Shown in pieces: positions 48,487-58,709 of a stretch of DNA of 64,000 nucleotides. The stretch is from Huiozyma naganishii CBS 8797 (Eukaryota > Ascomycota > Saccharomycetes > Saccharomycetales > Saccharomycetaceae). The first letter of the stretch is position 1; every line of letters begins with the position of its first letter. The DNA is taken from assembly GCF_000348985.1 (NCBI RefSeq), contig NC_035926.1:558001-622000 (forward strand), in the 5' to 3' direction. The position numbers and the translations under genes were made by a program. Under the pieces are notes generated by a model. It was not told the DNA's origin. It saw only the letters and a program-made list of their open reading frames with translations, and made no database searches.

Positions 48487-48623
48487 AACAAGTATAAAAT
48501 TGAAGGCATTTGATAAGTCTTTGGCCGCAGCGTTGCATTTGTTGTAAATGATCTTTAATTAAATTACATCATAATAAAACGTTTATAAAAATTTATCCGA
48601 TCCGAATGAGTCTATTACATTAA

Positions 48624-49391
48624 TTATAAGTCGAACAGTTCAGTAAGGATTTTAATGGTGTCCTCTGGACGGGTCACAGAGTGGCCGATGGTTCTGTCAT
48701 CGGTGAAAATTTCGTAATCGTTACCGCCGACGAAAGTCTTGTCACCAAAGAAGTGAATATCTTTGAAACCGTCCTTGGCAACGTGTTGTAGACAGTAAGT
48801 CTTGTCCCACCCAGTTGGGAAGACATCGAAGGAGATCTGGCCACCGATGGAGAAAGTCAACGCCAAATGCGAGAATTCTTTCTTCAAAGCGTCAACGAAC
48901 TTCGCTCTGACCTGGTGAACTTTGTCAAATGCTTCGAATTCGTTACGCTCATCCGTGGAGGCGTTTCTACCAATGGGAGAAACATTTATCATACCGTTCC
49001 TGAACTCCAAGAAGGTACCTCTTCTCTTTGGCAACTCCATCTCAGACAAGTATCTCAAGATGAACTTGGCCAGCTTGTTGTATTCTTCTTCACCAATCCA
49101 GTTGATGAAAGATTGGGAGGCCTGTTCAACACCCAGTCTGTAAGCGGTCAACCCGTTCTCGGAGAAAGAGTAATCGAAATCGGCCAACACGGTTGGGCCC
49201 AATTGCTCGACCTGTTTACTCAAATCGGAACCACCGACAAACCCGATGCAGACCTTCTGTCTCAATTTCTCAAGCGTCTTCTTCATTTCATCGGAGATTG
49301 TCAATCTAGCTGGAGTCAACGTACCGTCGACGTCGAAAAGAACCAGGGTGTCTGGCTTTTCCTTGTACTGAAATTCTGTAGGGGTGCTCAT
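48624..49391 (-). CDS. SEC53: Phosphomannomutase
   Basis: A 255-residue HAD-fold enzyme (254 in S. cerevisiae) that interconverts mannose-6-phosphate and mannose-1-phosphate, which supplies GDP-mannose for N- and O-glycosylation and GPI anchors. The nucleophile motif [12 protein letters not shown] begins near residue 18, with [11 protein letters not shown] and [13 protein letters not shown] further on. The ATG at 49391 ([13 protein letters not shown]) is the family start; the open codons upstream are A/T-rich promoter sequence. Confidence 0.97.
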   Translation of the reverse strand: MSTPTEFQYKEKPDTLVLFDVDGTLTPARLTISDEMKKTLEKLRQKVCIGFVGGSDLSKQVEQLGPTVLADFDYSFSENGLTAYRLGVEQASQSFINWIGEEEYNKLAKFILRYLSEMELPKRRGTFLEFRNGMINVSPIGRNASTDERNEFEAFDKVHQVRAKFVDALKKEFSHLALTFSIGGQISFDVFPTGWDKTYCLQHVAKDGFKDIHFFGDKTFVGGNDYEIFTDDRTIGHSVTRPEDTIKILTELFDL

Positions 49392-49955
49392 TTCCGTTAG
49401 AGGCGCAATTACGTTATGTGTAGTAGGGGCGGGGCAAAGTATCCTTTTGTCGTCAAAGATCTGTTTCTGACTCTCAATTGAAGAATACGAACTACCTGTC
49501 ACTTCGGAGAACACGTCAACATTTGAACTATTCACATTATTTTTATATTCGAAATATGGAAATCGAAAAAAAATAAAAAAATTTTCACAAAACGCGAAAA
49601 AATAAAAATAAAAAAAACTTGACGCGTCTGTCGTTCTGTACGACAATTAGGGCTTTAGATTTGTAGAAACCATTTTAAATTAGGGCTTGGTTGGTGTTTG
49701 GGTGGGGTTTTTTTTTCCGAATTTTCGACGACGCAAAAAAATAAGTGAAAAAAAATTGGCGAATGTTGCGGCGCGCGATGAGCATCGTTTAATTTGGACC
49801 AAGGCGGAGGTAGAGGGAAGAGGAGATTTCTCGTAGGAAACTGTTCAATTGGTCATTTTGGGAGTTGTTTACGTTATGGGCGTTGTTGGTGCGGCGTGTT
49901 TGTGGGGAAAAGGTGCGGGGGGAATAAAACGGCAGGGAAGTTTAATTGGGTCGTT
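49392..49955. promoter_or_regulatory. SEC53-RFU1 divergent promoter with two Tbf1-like sites
   Basis: A 564-bp region. An A-rich tract (about 49567-49618), probably nucleosome-excluding, lies on the SEC53 side. ACGCGT is present at 49622-49627. TTAGGGCT occurs twice in the same orientation (49647-49654 and 49680-49687), 33 bp apart, and fits the Tbf1 consensus. No gene is seen. Confidence 0.5.
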
Positions 49956-50555
49956 ATGAAGAGCACCAGGCAGCTAGGCCAGGATGCAGTCAATTACGGG
50001 TTTAATACCAGAGTGTCGCTGAAAATATACTTGAAGACATGCGTTCGGATTTTGGACAAGGCGCAGAGTAGTTTCCAGAATGGCGATATGGCGTTGGCGT
50101 TTATGTTCTATAGCAGGTATGTGGATCTGTGCGTCAGCAAATTGGCCAGGCACCCCGAATACGTGTCGGTCGGTTTGGCCCAGGATCCGGAGATTGCACT
50201 GTACAGGCAGAAATACTTGCAACTCGTTAGACTGGAGGTCCCTGCGGTGCTCAAGATTATTGAAGACCTCAGGAAGATACTCGACGACCAGTATAGCAAG
50301 CACCAGCAATCGCTGGCTAAAAATATAGCAAAGCCAACCGCGGTGGAGAACAGACATCATATACCACATTTAGCACAGGGCTCAACGCCGTCAACGTCGC
50401 AGCCGTTACCACTGCCACCCACGTTCAACGAACACAGATTCAACCAGTCCATCTCCTTTTTCGCGACGAGGGAAACGATAAGTGAAAACACAACGGAACA
50501 GTCAAAAACCACTTTCCACTACCCTGAGTTACCTCAATTGAGTTTTTCAACCTAA
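49956..50555 (+). CDS. RFU1: Regulator of free ubiquitin chains Rfu1
   Basis: A 199-residue protein (200 in S. cerevisiae, YLR073C). Start MKSTRQLGQDAVNYGFN and end YPELPQLSFST match the family closely. The N-terminal 120 residues form a helical MIT/USP8-dimerisation-like domain. Rfu1 inhibits the deubiquitinase Doa4 at endosomes and so keeps the pool of free ubiquitin chains balanced. Here it directly follows SEC53 (YFL045C), an example of the mixed YFL/YLR order. Confidence 0.93.
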   Translation: MKSTRQLGQDAVNYGFNTRVSLKIYLKTCVRILDKAQSSFQNGDMALAFMFYSRYVDLCVSKLARHPEYVSVGLAQDPEIALYRQKYLQLVRLEVPAVLKIIEDLRKILDDQYSKHQQSLAKNIAKPTAVENRHHIPHLAQGSTPSTSQPLPLPPTFNEHRFNQSISFFATRETISENTTEQSKTTFHYPELPQLSFST

Positions 50556-50791
50556 TGACCATACACAATCCCTCAACATGCATTATCTTTTTTATTTCAT
50601 CTTTCGATATTACTTGCACGAAGCCCAGCCAACCTCAATTTAATACTTAACCCACATTATCTGTAAATCTTCGTTAATCTCATCATATTTATAACATATA
50701 AGTTTTTAATAAATTTAATCCTCACACTGGTAGTCCTGATCGCGTCCGTCGGTGGGTCGAAGCTCAAACCAGCAAAGGAAGGAAAAACAGC

Positions 50792-50826
50792 AAAGGAAAG
50801 AAAAAGGGAAAGGGAAGGGGGGGAAG
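50792..50826 (+). repeat. 35-nt polypurine tract between RFU1 and LAM gene
   Basis: An unbroken run of 35 purines lies between two convergent genes, A-rich at first and ending in seven G residues. Confidence 0.8.
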
Positions 50827-50842
50827 CGCCGGCACAAGATTA

Positions 50843-52813
50843 TTATCGTTTTGACTCAACTAGAATTCTCTCTATGTTAAGGATGGATTTTCTAAGTGCG
50901 CGCTGGTTTATAATGTCAACAGTTACCAGAATAATGAATATGATAAGCAGCACAAATAGTATCAAAGTAGAATCGCTTTTGCGATGACGCGCGTTTTTGC
51001 CCTCCAAAGTGGCGGTACTTTCTTGCTTCTCGAGATCGTGTCTGGCTGATATCTTGATTTTCGTCATCCTTGGTATAGTTTCTATCTTGATATTGTCATT
51101 GACGTACCCCTTTAGTATGGGTGTCATTTTCTCACACGCATCTATCTGTCCTTTCTTAGCGCCAGATTCAATCATCTTCTTGAACCAACTGGACCCGGTC
51201 CACTCTAACCAGTACGATACTTGCAATTGACAATTCGTGTTCGTGCTCCAACGGAACAAATACTTGGTCTTCGTGGAAAATGCACCGCCGCTGGGGACAT
51301 TTGGCGTTCTTGTGGTGTTCAAAAGCTTAATGTACCCAGAGTTATCCTGATGTTCAATAAATTCCTCGACCAAACACTGTGTGGATTTAGGACCCCCAGG
51401 GTAATTTAGCGGTTTTTCGTATGAGTATTCTCTACTCTTTTCGCTATTGAACTCTGACGGATCTTTAATGTCAGTACAGTCACATTCTTTTAGAAAGTCC
51501 ATCAAAAATGAATGATTCGTGTTACTGTACATTATTTGGAACGCCTCCCAAGGTGTACAATCTAAATCTAACGTCGTGACCAGATACTCGTTCGGATGAT
51601 CCTTCTCGTCTGGAAAGTCTGTCGGTTCAGGCACATAATATGGAGGCTCATTGATAAAGTTTGCATCGTCATTGAATTTGAAAACGTCGATGGTATCATT
51701 AGTGGAACCTAATAACAAACTCTTTTCGTTGATGAGCTCTGGTTGCTCGCTGAATGAACTATCCCGCGACGAGCGTGATTCCGTATCAAATGTATCCTTG
51801 CTAAAATCAGCCTTTAACAGATTGCTGGACCATACTTCTTTAATCAGGGCAAAAGTCTTCTCTCTGGAAATGAAATTGTTGAATTGCGTTCTCTCCCGAT
51901 TTGTCTCTATCATGATAGCATTCGGGAAGAGCCCACCTGAAGTCGTCTTCTCCATATACCGTACATCTCTCAAAGGGATCACCAACTTGGACACCCATCC
52001 CAATATGTTCGAGTTGAAGCACAGGGCGCTCTCCGTTATGTAGAGTCGTCCCTGGTATAAGAAGTCTTTGCTCAGAGCGCAGCTGAAGTCATCTAGCAAT
52101 CTATCATTTTGATCTATCTCTTCGAAAACAACATGGAAATCTGCGTCCCGCTCAGGGGTGGCATAGTGGTGTTCTGTATTGAGATATTTCTCGTTTACAA
52201 ATTTCTTCCTGTTAAACTCGTCCAGTTCGCTGTCCTCTTTCACTGCAGTAGGCTCTGGACTCGTTTCAGTCACATCAAACGTCGATCTGTGGCTAATAAT
52301 CTGTACAGGTTGCTTCGGCGTCTGCGCTGCTTTCGGGGTACTTGAAGAATCGATGCTCTTCCTACTGGATTTTCTTTTTTGACTGCTTATGGAGGTTTGC
52401 CTCCTGTGTGATATAATACTCGGGGACGACACATTATTGCTTTGTGGTGAATCAGTAGACCCCAAGGTGCCCGTACCACTGGGAGACTCTACCTTTGAGA
52501 CCTCCGATTTTTTAAAATTGGACATGACATTGCTAATAAACGAGGGAGATTGAGCCAAAGTGGGTGTTTGATGTCCACTCGTTTCTGGTTCCTGACCATC
52601 ATCCAACAGTCCCGCTAGCGTCCGACGCGCCTCTGTACTAGTAGCCCCTTCCTCTGCTGTATCCAGTTTTGTGTTCACCGAGAGGACGGTCCTCTTCCCC
52701 ATGGCGATGTTGTCGTTCTCTTGTCCCTCAACAGACTTTGTAGAGCCAACATCAGATGGAGACCCCGCGACAACGGCTGCAGCCTGTAGCTCTTCGTTGC
52801 TCAAATTCACCAT
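50843..52813 (-). CDS. LAM5/LAM6: ER-membrane sterol transporter of the LAM family (Lam5/Lam6)
   Basis: A 656-residue protein with a Ser-rich N-terminus, a GRAM domain (about 220-330), one VASt/StART-like sterol-binding domain (about 415-575) and a single membrane helix near the C-terminus (LFVLLIIFIILVTVDII). Family members sit at ER contact sites with vacuoles, mitochondria or plasma membrane and move sterols. S. cerevisiae has the duplicated pair LAM5 (YFL042C) and LAM6 (YLR072W); one lies beside FET5 and the other beside RFU1, and this gene touches both, so I cannot choose. The ATG at 52813 gives MVNLSNEELQA. Confidence 0.88.
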   Translation of the reverse strand: MVNLSNEELQAAAVVAGSPSDVGSTKSVEGQENDNIAMGKRTVLSVNTKLDTAEEGATSTEARRTLAGLLDDGQEPETSGHQTPTLAQSPSFISNVMSNFKKSEVSKVESPSGTGTLGSTDSPQSNNVSSPSIISHRRQTSISSQKRKSSRKSIDSSSTPKAAQTPKQPVQIISHRSTFDVTETSPEPTAVKEDSELDEFNRKKFVNEKYLNTEHHYATPERDADFHVVFEEIDQNDRLLDDFSCALSKDFLYQGRLYITESALCFNSNILGWVSKLVIPLRDVRYMEKTTSGGLFPNAIMIETNRERTQFNNFISREKTFALIKEVWSSNLLKADFSKDTFDTESRSSRDSSFSEQPELINEKSLLLGSTNDTIDVFKFNDDANFINEPPYYVPEPTDFPDEKDHPNEYLVTTLDLDCTPWEAFQIMYSNTNHSFLMDFLKECDCTDIKDPSEFNSEKSREYSYEKPLNYPGGPKSTQCLVEEFIEHQDNSGYIKLLNTTRTPNVPSGGAFSTKTKYLFRWSTNTNCQLQVSYWLEWTGSSWFKKMIESGAKKGQIDACEKMTPILKGYVNDNIKIETIPRMTKIKISARHDLEKQESTATLEGKNARHRKSDSTLILFVLLIIFIILVTVDIINQRALRKSILNIERILVESKR

Positions 52814-53035
52814 CTGTATCCACTTATCAAAAGGCGAACTATAGGGGCAACGGTCAGATGGTCTTGTCCTGTACCTGGTGTCAAAGTGCACCCTTTCTTC
52901 CAAAGAGAATTCATAATAATATTTTATTATATTCAAAATGTGTTTAAAAGTGGGAGTTCGAGAGTGACTCTGAGTGTGCGGGAGCAGACTCTAGTACGAA
53001 AGATCCGCACCTCAGGGCAACAGAAACAGGATACG

Positions 53036-54922
53036 ATGTTCCAGCTTGTGCTTCCCCTGCTTCTGGTCTTGTGTAGAGTGTGTACCGCTTTTACTCACAC
53101 GTTACACTTTGACATTTCATGGCTTAACGTTACTTTTGCGGGGGACAATGGGGAGGAGCATATCAAAGAGATGATTGGTGTTAACGGGCAATGGCCCTTG
53201 CCTGAGATCCACGTCGAGAAGGGCGACCGAATTGAGCTGTACTTGACTAACTCTCTCGACGACGAAACACCAACCTCGCTTCATTTCCATGGGCTGTTCC
53301 ATAATACCTCGCTGGGGAACATGAACAGTATGGATGGTCCTGCCATGGTGACACAGTGTCCGCTGGTACCCGGTTCTACGTTCTTTTACAATTTTACGGT
53401 CCCAGACCAAGTGGGTACCTATTGGTATCATGCACATTACGGTGCCCAATACGGTGATGGGTTTAGAGGTGCGTTTATCATCCATGATCCGGACTGCCCC
53501 TTCGAATTCGATGAGGATATCACGATAACTGTTTCTGATCTTTACTACAAGAACTATCTGGATACTACGAAGGAGTTTATGAGCAGGTATAACCCAACGG
53601 GTGCAGAGCCAATCCCTCAAAGTTTACTGTTTAACGACAGTTTCCACGGGGAGTTGAATTTTCAACCCGGTAAAAAGTATATGTTGAGGTTCGTCAATAC
53701 AGGGTTGTTTGTTTCTCAATACATTACGTTAGAGGACCACATATTTACGATCGTGGAGGTAGACGGCACATATGTGACCCCTACTACAACAAACGTTTTA
53801 TATATTTCATCAGGACAACGGATGGCAGTGTTAGTTGAGGCAAAGGAAACTGCTACTAAAAATTACGCCCTGATGCAGATAATTGACGAAACCATGCTTG
53901 ATGCGATTCCAGCGGATCTGAAACTAAATGTTACCAACCAAGTGACATACAACAAGCTTTTACCCGTGGCAGAATCAATGTTCAACAGACTAGAAGAGTT
54001 CCCTTTTTTAAACTCCTTGGAGGAAAATGCTACAAATGACTTTTATTTGAAACCCTTGGAGTCCTACCCGTTGTACGAAACATACTCTCGCCAGGTCGTA
54101 TTTGACGTCAAAATGGCCAACCTAGGTGACGGGATCAACTATGCGTTTTTCAACGACATCACGTATACTTCTCCCAAGATTCCAACCCTCACGACAGTTT
54201 TAACTTCCGGGAAACTTGCCAGCGACCCCAGGATATACAGCGAAAATATCAATCCGTTTATCTTACAGAAAAACGAAATCGTCGAGATTGTTTTGAACAA
54301 TTATGATACTGGAAGACACCCATTTCATTTGCACGGGCATAACTTCCAAATTGTACAAAAATCGAAGGCATTTAATCAAGATGAAGAAGGTATTTTACCT
54401 CAGGAACAGATCACTGTTCCTTATAATGAGTCCAATCCTCTCATGAAGTTTCCGGCTAGGCCCATGATGCGTGACACAGTGGTATTGGAACCTAATGGTC
54501 ACGTCGTGCTAAGATTCAAGGCCAATAATCCTGGTGTTTGGATATTCCACTGTCATGTTGACTGGCATTTACAGCAGGGTCTTGCTGCCGTGTTCATCGA
54601 ACAGCCAGATATATTGCAAACTCGTGAAACACTGAATGAGAACTACAAAGAAGTATGCAGTGCAATTGGGATGCCAAATGAGGGGAACGCTGCAGGCCAT
54701 TCTGATGACTGGCTGAATATGGATGATCTACCAAGGCAACCCAAATCATTGCCAAATGGGTTCACTTTTAAGGGTTACTTTGCATTTGTCGTCTCAACAC
54801 TGGTCGGGCTAGCGGGTCTTTGGACTATTACGAGGTACGGGTTATCCGAGGTGATTCCAGACGATGAAAAGGTCTACAATAGTCTAAAAAAACTACTAGA
54901 CGAAAACAACATTTCATATTAG
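53036..54922 (+). CDS. FET5: Multicopper ferroxidase Fet5
   Basis: A 628-residue type I membrane protein. A signal peptide (about 1-20) is followed by three cupredoxin domains holding the copper motifs HFHGLFH (near 83), WYHAHYGAQ, HPFHLHGH (near 428) and HCHVDWH (near 505). A membrane helix lies near residues 580-600. Fet5 oxidises Fe(II) at the vacuole and works with the permease Fth1. Position next to a YFL042C-type gene supports FET5 (YFL041W) over FET3. It is divergent from the LAM gene. Confidence 0.93.
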   Translation: MFQLVLPLLLVLCRVCTAFTHTLHFDISWLNVTFAGDNGEEHIKEMIGVNGQWPLPEIHVEKGDRIELYLTNSLDDETPTSLHFHGLFHNTSLGNMNSMDGPAMVTQCPLVPGSTFFYNFTVPDQVGTYWYHAHYGAQYGDGFRGAFIIHDPDCPFEFDEDITITVSDLYYKNYLDTTKEFMSRYNPTGAEPIPQSLLFNDSFHGELNFQPGKKYMLRFVNTGLFVSQYITLEDHIFTIVEVDGTYVTPTTTNVLYISSGQRMAVLVEAKETATKNYALMQIIDETMLDAIPADLKLNVTNQVTYNKLLPVAESMFNRLEEFPFLNSLEENATNDFYLKPLESYPLYETYSRQVVFDVKMANLGDGINYAFFNDITYTSPKIPTLTTVLTSGKLASDPRIYSENINPFILQKNEIVEIVLNNYDTGRHPFHLHGHNFQIVQKSKAFNQDEEGILPQEQITVPYNESNPLMKFPARPMMRDTVVLEPNGHVVLRFKANNPGVWIFHCHVDWHLQQGLAAVFIEQPDILQTRETLNENYKEVCSAIGMPNEGNAAGHSDDWLNMDDLPRQPKSLPNGFTFKGYFAFVVSTLVGLAGLWTITRYGLSEVIPDDEKVYNSLKKLLDENNISY

Positions 54923-55081
54923 TGAGTACAGAAACTTGCTACTTCGAGAAGATATTCCTTCAATATTCTTTATTTTCACTCCTCTGAGCTGTACATAATT
55001 ATACTTGCATCATTTACAAAGCTTCAAAGGTTATTTCTTTTCAGTTTAACAATTTTTTATATTCAACAAAACATATTGCGA

Positions 55082-55684
55082 CTAGTTTGGTGAGGATGAT
55101 TCCGCGCTCTCAGACTCCTTGGCTTTCTTTTCCGTCTTCTCCCTCTCCGGAATTGACAGAGTAAACGTACCATCAGTTTCGCCGTAAACGAGAGGACCCA
55201 CCCAAGGCTGTATATTCCAATGTAGTTTGAGCTTCAGATCTTTGCCGGTCAATTTTTCTTGAACGTCCCAAACGTGATACTTCGATTGAGCATCAGTTAA
55301 ATTCAGTACTGCATCATCTTTACTAGTAATGATCTTGTCCCAGAAAGTGACTTCATTTTGTCTCGTATGTTTAACGTTCTCGTATTCGGCGGTCAGGTAA
55401 GTAAACACTTGCTTGGTGTTCCAGTTGAACAACTTGGTCAAGTCCGCTTCTAAGTCAAATGAAACTTTGGCGTTCTCTTTTGCTTTCCCGTTGACAGATC
55501 CATAGTATCTGCTTGTCCTGACATTGATCTTTGGGGTGACATTGGAGATACTAGAAGATAAATCAAAAGCGTGGTTGGAAACCAATTGAAACCACGACGT
55601 CCCAATAATGAACGCAGCCAAAAACAAGCCCACTGTAACGGCTGTATTAGATACTGTTTGAAACCTCTGTGAGAGGGAGAACAT
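55082..55684 (-). CDS. SPC3: Signal peptidase complex subunit Spc3
   Basis: A 200-residue protein (184 in S. cerevisiae, YLR066W). It has a short cytosolic N-terminus, one membrane helix (about 12-35) and a lumenal domain with YLTAEYEN, VTFWDKII and WNIQPWVGPL. Spc3 is an essential subunit of the ER signal peptidase complex. The chosen ATG (55684, MFSLSQRFQT) is the family start. The acidic/basic C-terminal tail (about 180-200) is an extension relative to S. cerevisiae. Confidence 0.93.
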   Translation of the reverse strand: MFSLSQRFQTVSNTAVTVGLFLAAFIIGTSWFQLVSNHAFDLSSSISNVTPKINVRTSRYYGSVNGKAKENAKVSFDLEADLTKLFNWNTKQVFTYLTAEYENVKHTRQNEVTFWDKIITSKDDAVLNLTDAQSKYHVWDVQEKLTGKDLKLKLHWNIQPWVGPLVYGETDGTFTLSIPEREKTEKKAKESESAESSSPN

Positions 55685-56314
55685 CGCTGGGAGAGGTAGC
55701 AGGTGGTTGTTCTTTGGAACGACTGTTTCGTCTATCGGAAGTGCTGTCCTAATTAAAACATTTGAAATTTGCATAATTGAAAAAAAGACACTTTGAGATG
55801 TGAAGTTTGAGCGAAGAACAGAACGAGTATAGCGCAAAGAAGGTAATCGTGGTCCATTATATGCATGCTGAGATGTGCTAAAACTAATGAACTGGTCCAG
55901 ATATAGGGAGGTAGGTACGTAACATGATGAATAATGCAGCTAGTCACGACTAAAGTATTCATCACGGTAACCCTCATTTATTGATCGGACAAATGTGCGT
56001 GATCTTTGGATTTTGGTTACTCTCGGATTTTATACAGAATAGCTTTCCTTGATATGTTGTCCTAACCTTTATGAATACCAATTGGTTACATATTTCAGCA
56101 GTCTGTGAAAATCCCAATGAGACGATTTATTGTCATTACAAGACCGCAAATAAGGTATACCAAGTACCCATTTAATAGATAAGCTGTCACATAAACATTC
56201 CTAAGCTCTTCGGTCTTCTAATGTAAAGAATTGGGCCAAAAAAGTGTACTGCGCACATGGCCTATCCAATATTATATCATTTACCAATTTATTACAAAAA
56301 ATCAAGAAACATAC
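55685..56314. other. SPC3-tRNA intergenic region
   Basis: A 630-bp AT-rich stretch upstream of the tRNA gene. Yeast tRNA genes often have Ty remnants nearby; no long terminal repeat or other mobile-element relic was recognised here. Confidence 0.55.
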
Positions 56315-56387
56315 GGGCGTGTGGCGTAGTTGGTAGCGCGCTCCCTTAGCATGGGAGAGGTCTTCGGTTCGACTCCGGACTCGTCCA
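56315..56387 (+). tRNA. tRNA-Ala (anticodon AGC)
   Basis: A 73-nt tRNA beginning GGGCGTGTGGCGTAG, almost identical to yeast tRNA-Ala(AGC). The anticodon loop TTAGCAT sits in a CCC/GGG stem. The G3-U70 pair that marks alanine tRNAs is present, as is the B box GGTTCGACTCC. There is no intron, CCA is not encoded beyond the discriminator, and a T-rich pol III terminator follows from 56388. Confidence 0.97.
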
Positions 56388-56590
56388 TTTCTTTTTTGAC
56401 CTTTTTTTGTTCAACCTAGAGGCACATTTTGACCCTTAAAGCAGTGGTAGCACCTCCCCGTTCACGGCTTGGCAAGATCACGAAGATCATATATATAGTC
56501 TCTCGTCTCTGTATCATATCTGCAAGGGAACCTAATTTTTTAGTGAGAACAGAAGAAGAAGACGCAACTTTCTGTGTCCCCACCCCTGTA

Positions 56591-57262
56591 ATGTCGAGAA
56601 CCGTTCTTTATACATCATCCAAGTTTATTAGACCAATAGTCCCCGTGTGCCTGGTCAACCATTTCAAATTGAATGTCAATGTAGTCGATATATTCACTGA
56701 TAAGGACAAGTTCAAGCAAGAGTTCCCCTGGGCAAAACTACCGTCTCTCGTGGAGTACGGTTCTGGCTACAAGTTGACTGAGTCCATAGCCGTCAGTCAC
56801 TATCTGACAGGGCTATCTGAGAACAAGAGCGAAATAGAAAAGTTGCTAGGGGCAAGCAACGACTTCAAAACCCAGTCACAAATCTTAAGGTGGGAGTCCC
56901 TCGCAGTGAGCGATTTTTTAACTCAGCAGGTCAACTACATTGGACCCCTTGTGGGGATCAGACCATACGAGACGCACGCTGTCGAGAAAGCTCGGGGAAA
57001 CCTAGATACACTGCTATCCCTCTACGAGTCTAGATTGAACGATAATAAGTATTTGGTTCGGAGTGACGGCGTTACCATGGGGGATCTTTTGTCAGCAGCA
57101 AGTTTCTACTTCGGTTTCAAGACTTTGTACGATGCGGAATGGCGCAGCCATCACCCTGGGATTACAAACTGGTACAATGAAGTGACGCAGACCCCTTACT
57201 TGGAGAGTTTCTTCAAGGATAAATCCCCAGTGGAAAAAGCAATACTCGATCGTTCACATTGA
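56591..57262 (+). CDS. GST-domain protein related to eEF1B-gamma (YGR201C-like), copy 1
   Basis: A 223-residue protein matching only the glutathione-transferase-like N-terminal half of translation factor eEF1B-gamma (Tef4/Cam1); the C-terminal EF1G domain is absent. Start MSRTVLYTSSKFIRPIVP and the segment WESLAVSDFLTQQVNYIGP are typical. S. cerevisiae YGR201C (225 residues, unknown function) has this same single-domain form. About 570 bp downstream lies a second copy of the same type, so this is a tandem pair. Enzyme activity is unproven. Confidence 0.85.
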   Translation: MSRTVLYTSSKFIRPIVPVCLVNHFKLNVNVVDIFTDKDKFKQEFPWAKLPSLVEYGSGYKLTESIAVSHYLTGLSENKSEIEKLLGASNDFKTQSQILRWESLAVSDFLTQQVNYIGPLVGIRPYETHAVEKARGNLDTLLSLYESRLNDNKYLVRSDGVTMGDLLSAASFYFGFKTLYDAEWRSHHPGITNWYNEVTQTPYLESFFKDKSPVEKAILDRSH

Positions 57263-57834
57263 ACGTGTTGTTGCATTCACAGATCCCCAAAACACACACA
57301 CACACATACCCACCACCCACTGGAAAGTAGCTATATATTCTATTGTATGCTTTACTGAGCAGACACAGCAATCGTATGTTGTTTTTTTTGAAAGATGTAC
57401 CCCCTTGACCCTTCCCCGATCCCCTTCTTCAAGTTTCTGAAACGGCACTAGTCGTTCGAAGGCATCACGGTATTCACACTGCCGCACCTGTTTCCTTCTT
57501 TTTCTTCTCACGCACTCTTTCTGATTTTTGATGGTCAACCAGTACAACCCTTATTTGAAGGGAACTAGCACCCAAAATGACGTATTTTTTCGGTTTGTAG
57601 AGGATAGGCAACAAACATAATGTGTTTGTGTGCTTATGTAGGCATGGTTGTCTGATGCATCCCTGTAAATTTTCGAGGAAAGTCTAGAGGATAGTGTGTA
57701 GATGGGAATGGTCTTTTCTTTTCTTCCCGCGATATAAAAAGGAAGGGGATCTTTCTGTAACGCAGAGCTTTAAGATCTTTCTTTTGTCAGAAGTTGATAC
57801 AAACCAAACAAAAACAGATTTCAGCGAACACACA
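57263..57834. other. Intergenic region between the two GST-domain genes
   Basis: A 572-bp stretch with a short CA repeat near 57291-57306 and pyrimidine-rich segments. A TATA-like GATATAAAAAGG at 57730-57741 lies about 95 bp before the second gene. No gene is seen. Confidence 0.5.
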
Positions 57835-58497
57835 ATGGCACAAACAAAATTATTTTACTCTCCAAACTATATTAGACCAATTATCCCATGTCAATTGGCG
57901 CAGTACTTCAAATTGAATTACGAATGTGTCGACGTTACCAACGGGGACCACACCTTCATCTGTGATTTCCCACAGAAACTGGCCCCCGCTTTAGAGACTC
58001 CAGACGGGTTCAAATTGTCAGAGGCGATTGCTATCAACAACTACATTATCAAGTCTTCGAAGAACGATGCCGAAATCAAAAAGTTGTTGGGCACCGGCGA
58101 CCACAAGTTGGAATCACAGATCCTGATGTGGGAATCCCTGGCAGTGAGTGATTTCTTGAACAGTGAGATTGCCTACATTGGCCCATACATTGGTCTCGGG
58201 AAGTACGATGCAGAGGCTGCACCAGAGTTGAAGAAGAAGCTCTGTGTCATCCTCCACATCTACGAAAAACAATTAAGTGAAAACAGGTTCTTGTGTGGTG
58301 GTGACCACGTCACTTTGGCCGATTTGCAAACAGCAGGCTGTTTCTTCCTTGGCTTCAACTTCTTCTTTGACGAGGCGTGGAGAACCGAGTACCGCCACAT
58401 CACGAAGTGGTACAAGGAGGTCACGGCGACGCCATACGTCTCCGCCTTTTTCAAGGACAAGAAGTTTGTTGATGTCACACCTCAGCCACCAAAATAA
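57835..58497 (+). CDS. GST-domain protein related to eEF1B-gamma (YGR201C-like), copy 2
   Basis: A 220-residue protein of the same single-domain type as copy 1, with start MAQTKLFYSPNYIRPIIP and the shared WESLAVSDFLNSEIAYIGP. It lacks the EF1G domain and ends in PQPPK. Codon use is more biased to preferred yeast codons than in copy 1 (for example AAG, TTG, TCC), and a TATA box lies upstream, so it may be more strongly expressed. Whether it binds eEF1B-alpha like true eEF1B-gamma cannot be told from the sequence. Confidence 0.85.
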   Translation: MAQTKLFYSPNYIRPIIPCQLAQYFKLNYECVDVTNGDHTFICDFPQKLAPALETPDGFKLSEAIAINNYIIKSSKNDAEIKKLLGTGDHKLESQILMWESLAVSDFLNSEIAYIGPYIGLGKYDAEAAPELKKKLCVILHIYEKQLSENRFLCGGDHVTLADLQTAGCFFLGFNFFFDEAWRTEYRHITKWYKEVTATPYVSAFFKDKKFVDVTPQPPK

Positions 58498-58709
58498 ATA
58501 CCAACAGAAGCGTTGTAACAGCGACTAACGATTTTAGTCATTGACTGTGGAAAACATGTTTGTAAAAAGGTGGTTATTTAACGTTTAGTTACGGTGTAGT
58601 AACGAAAATGTACATTCTTATTTTTTATTTTTGGAGTGTGACACAAAAGATGTCAATTAAGAGCAACCACCAATATTGAATAAACAAAAACCAAATCAGA
58701 CAAGAGACT

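Noticed and set aside
49700..49745. TTTTTTTTTCCGAATTTTCG resembling centromere element CDEIII
   Set aside because: There is no CACRTG-type CDEI and no 80-bp AT-rich CDEII at the right distance; the flanks are GT-rich promoter sequence between SEC53 and RFU1.
49794..49955. 54-codon N-terminal extension of RFU1
   Set aside because: Its start is not an ATG and its Gly/Cys-rich sequence is unlike Rfu1, which begins at the ATG at 49956.
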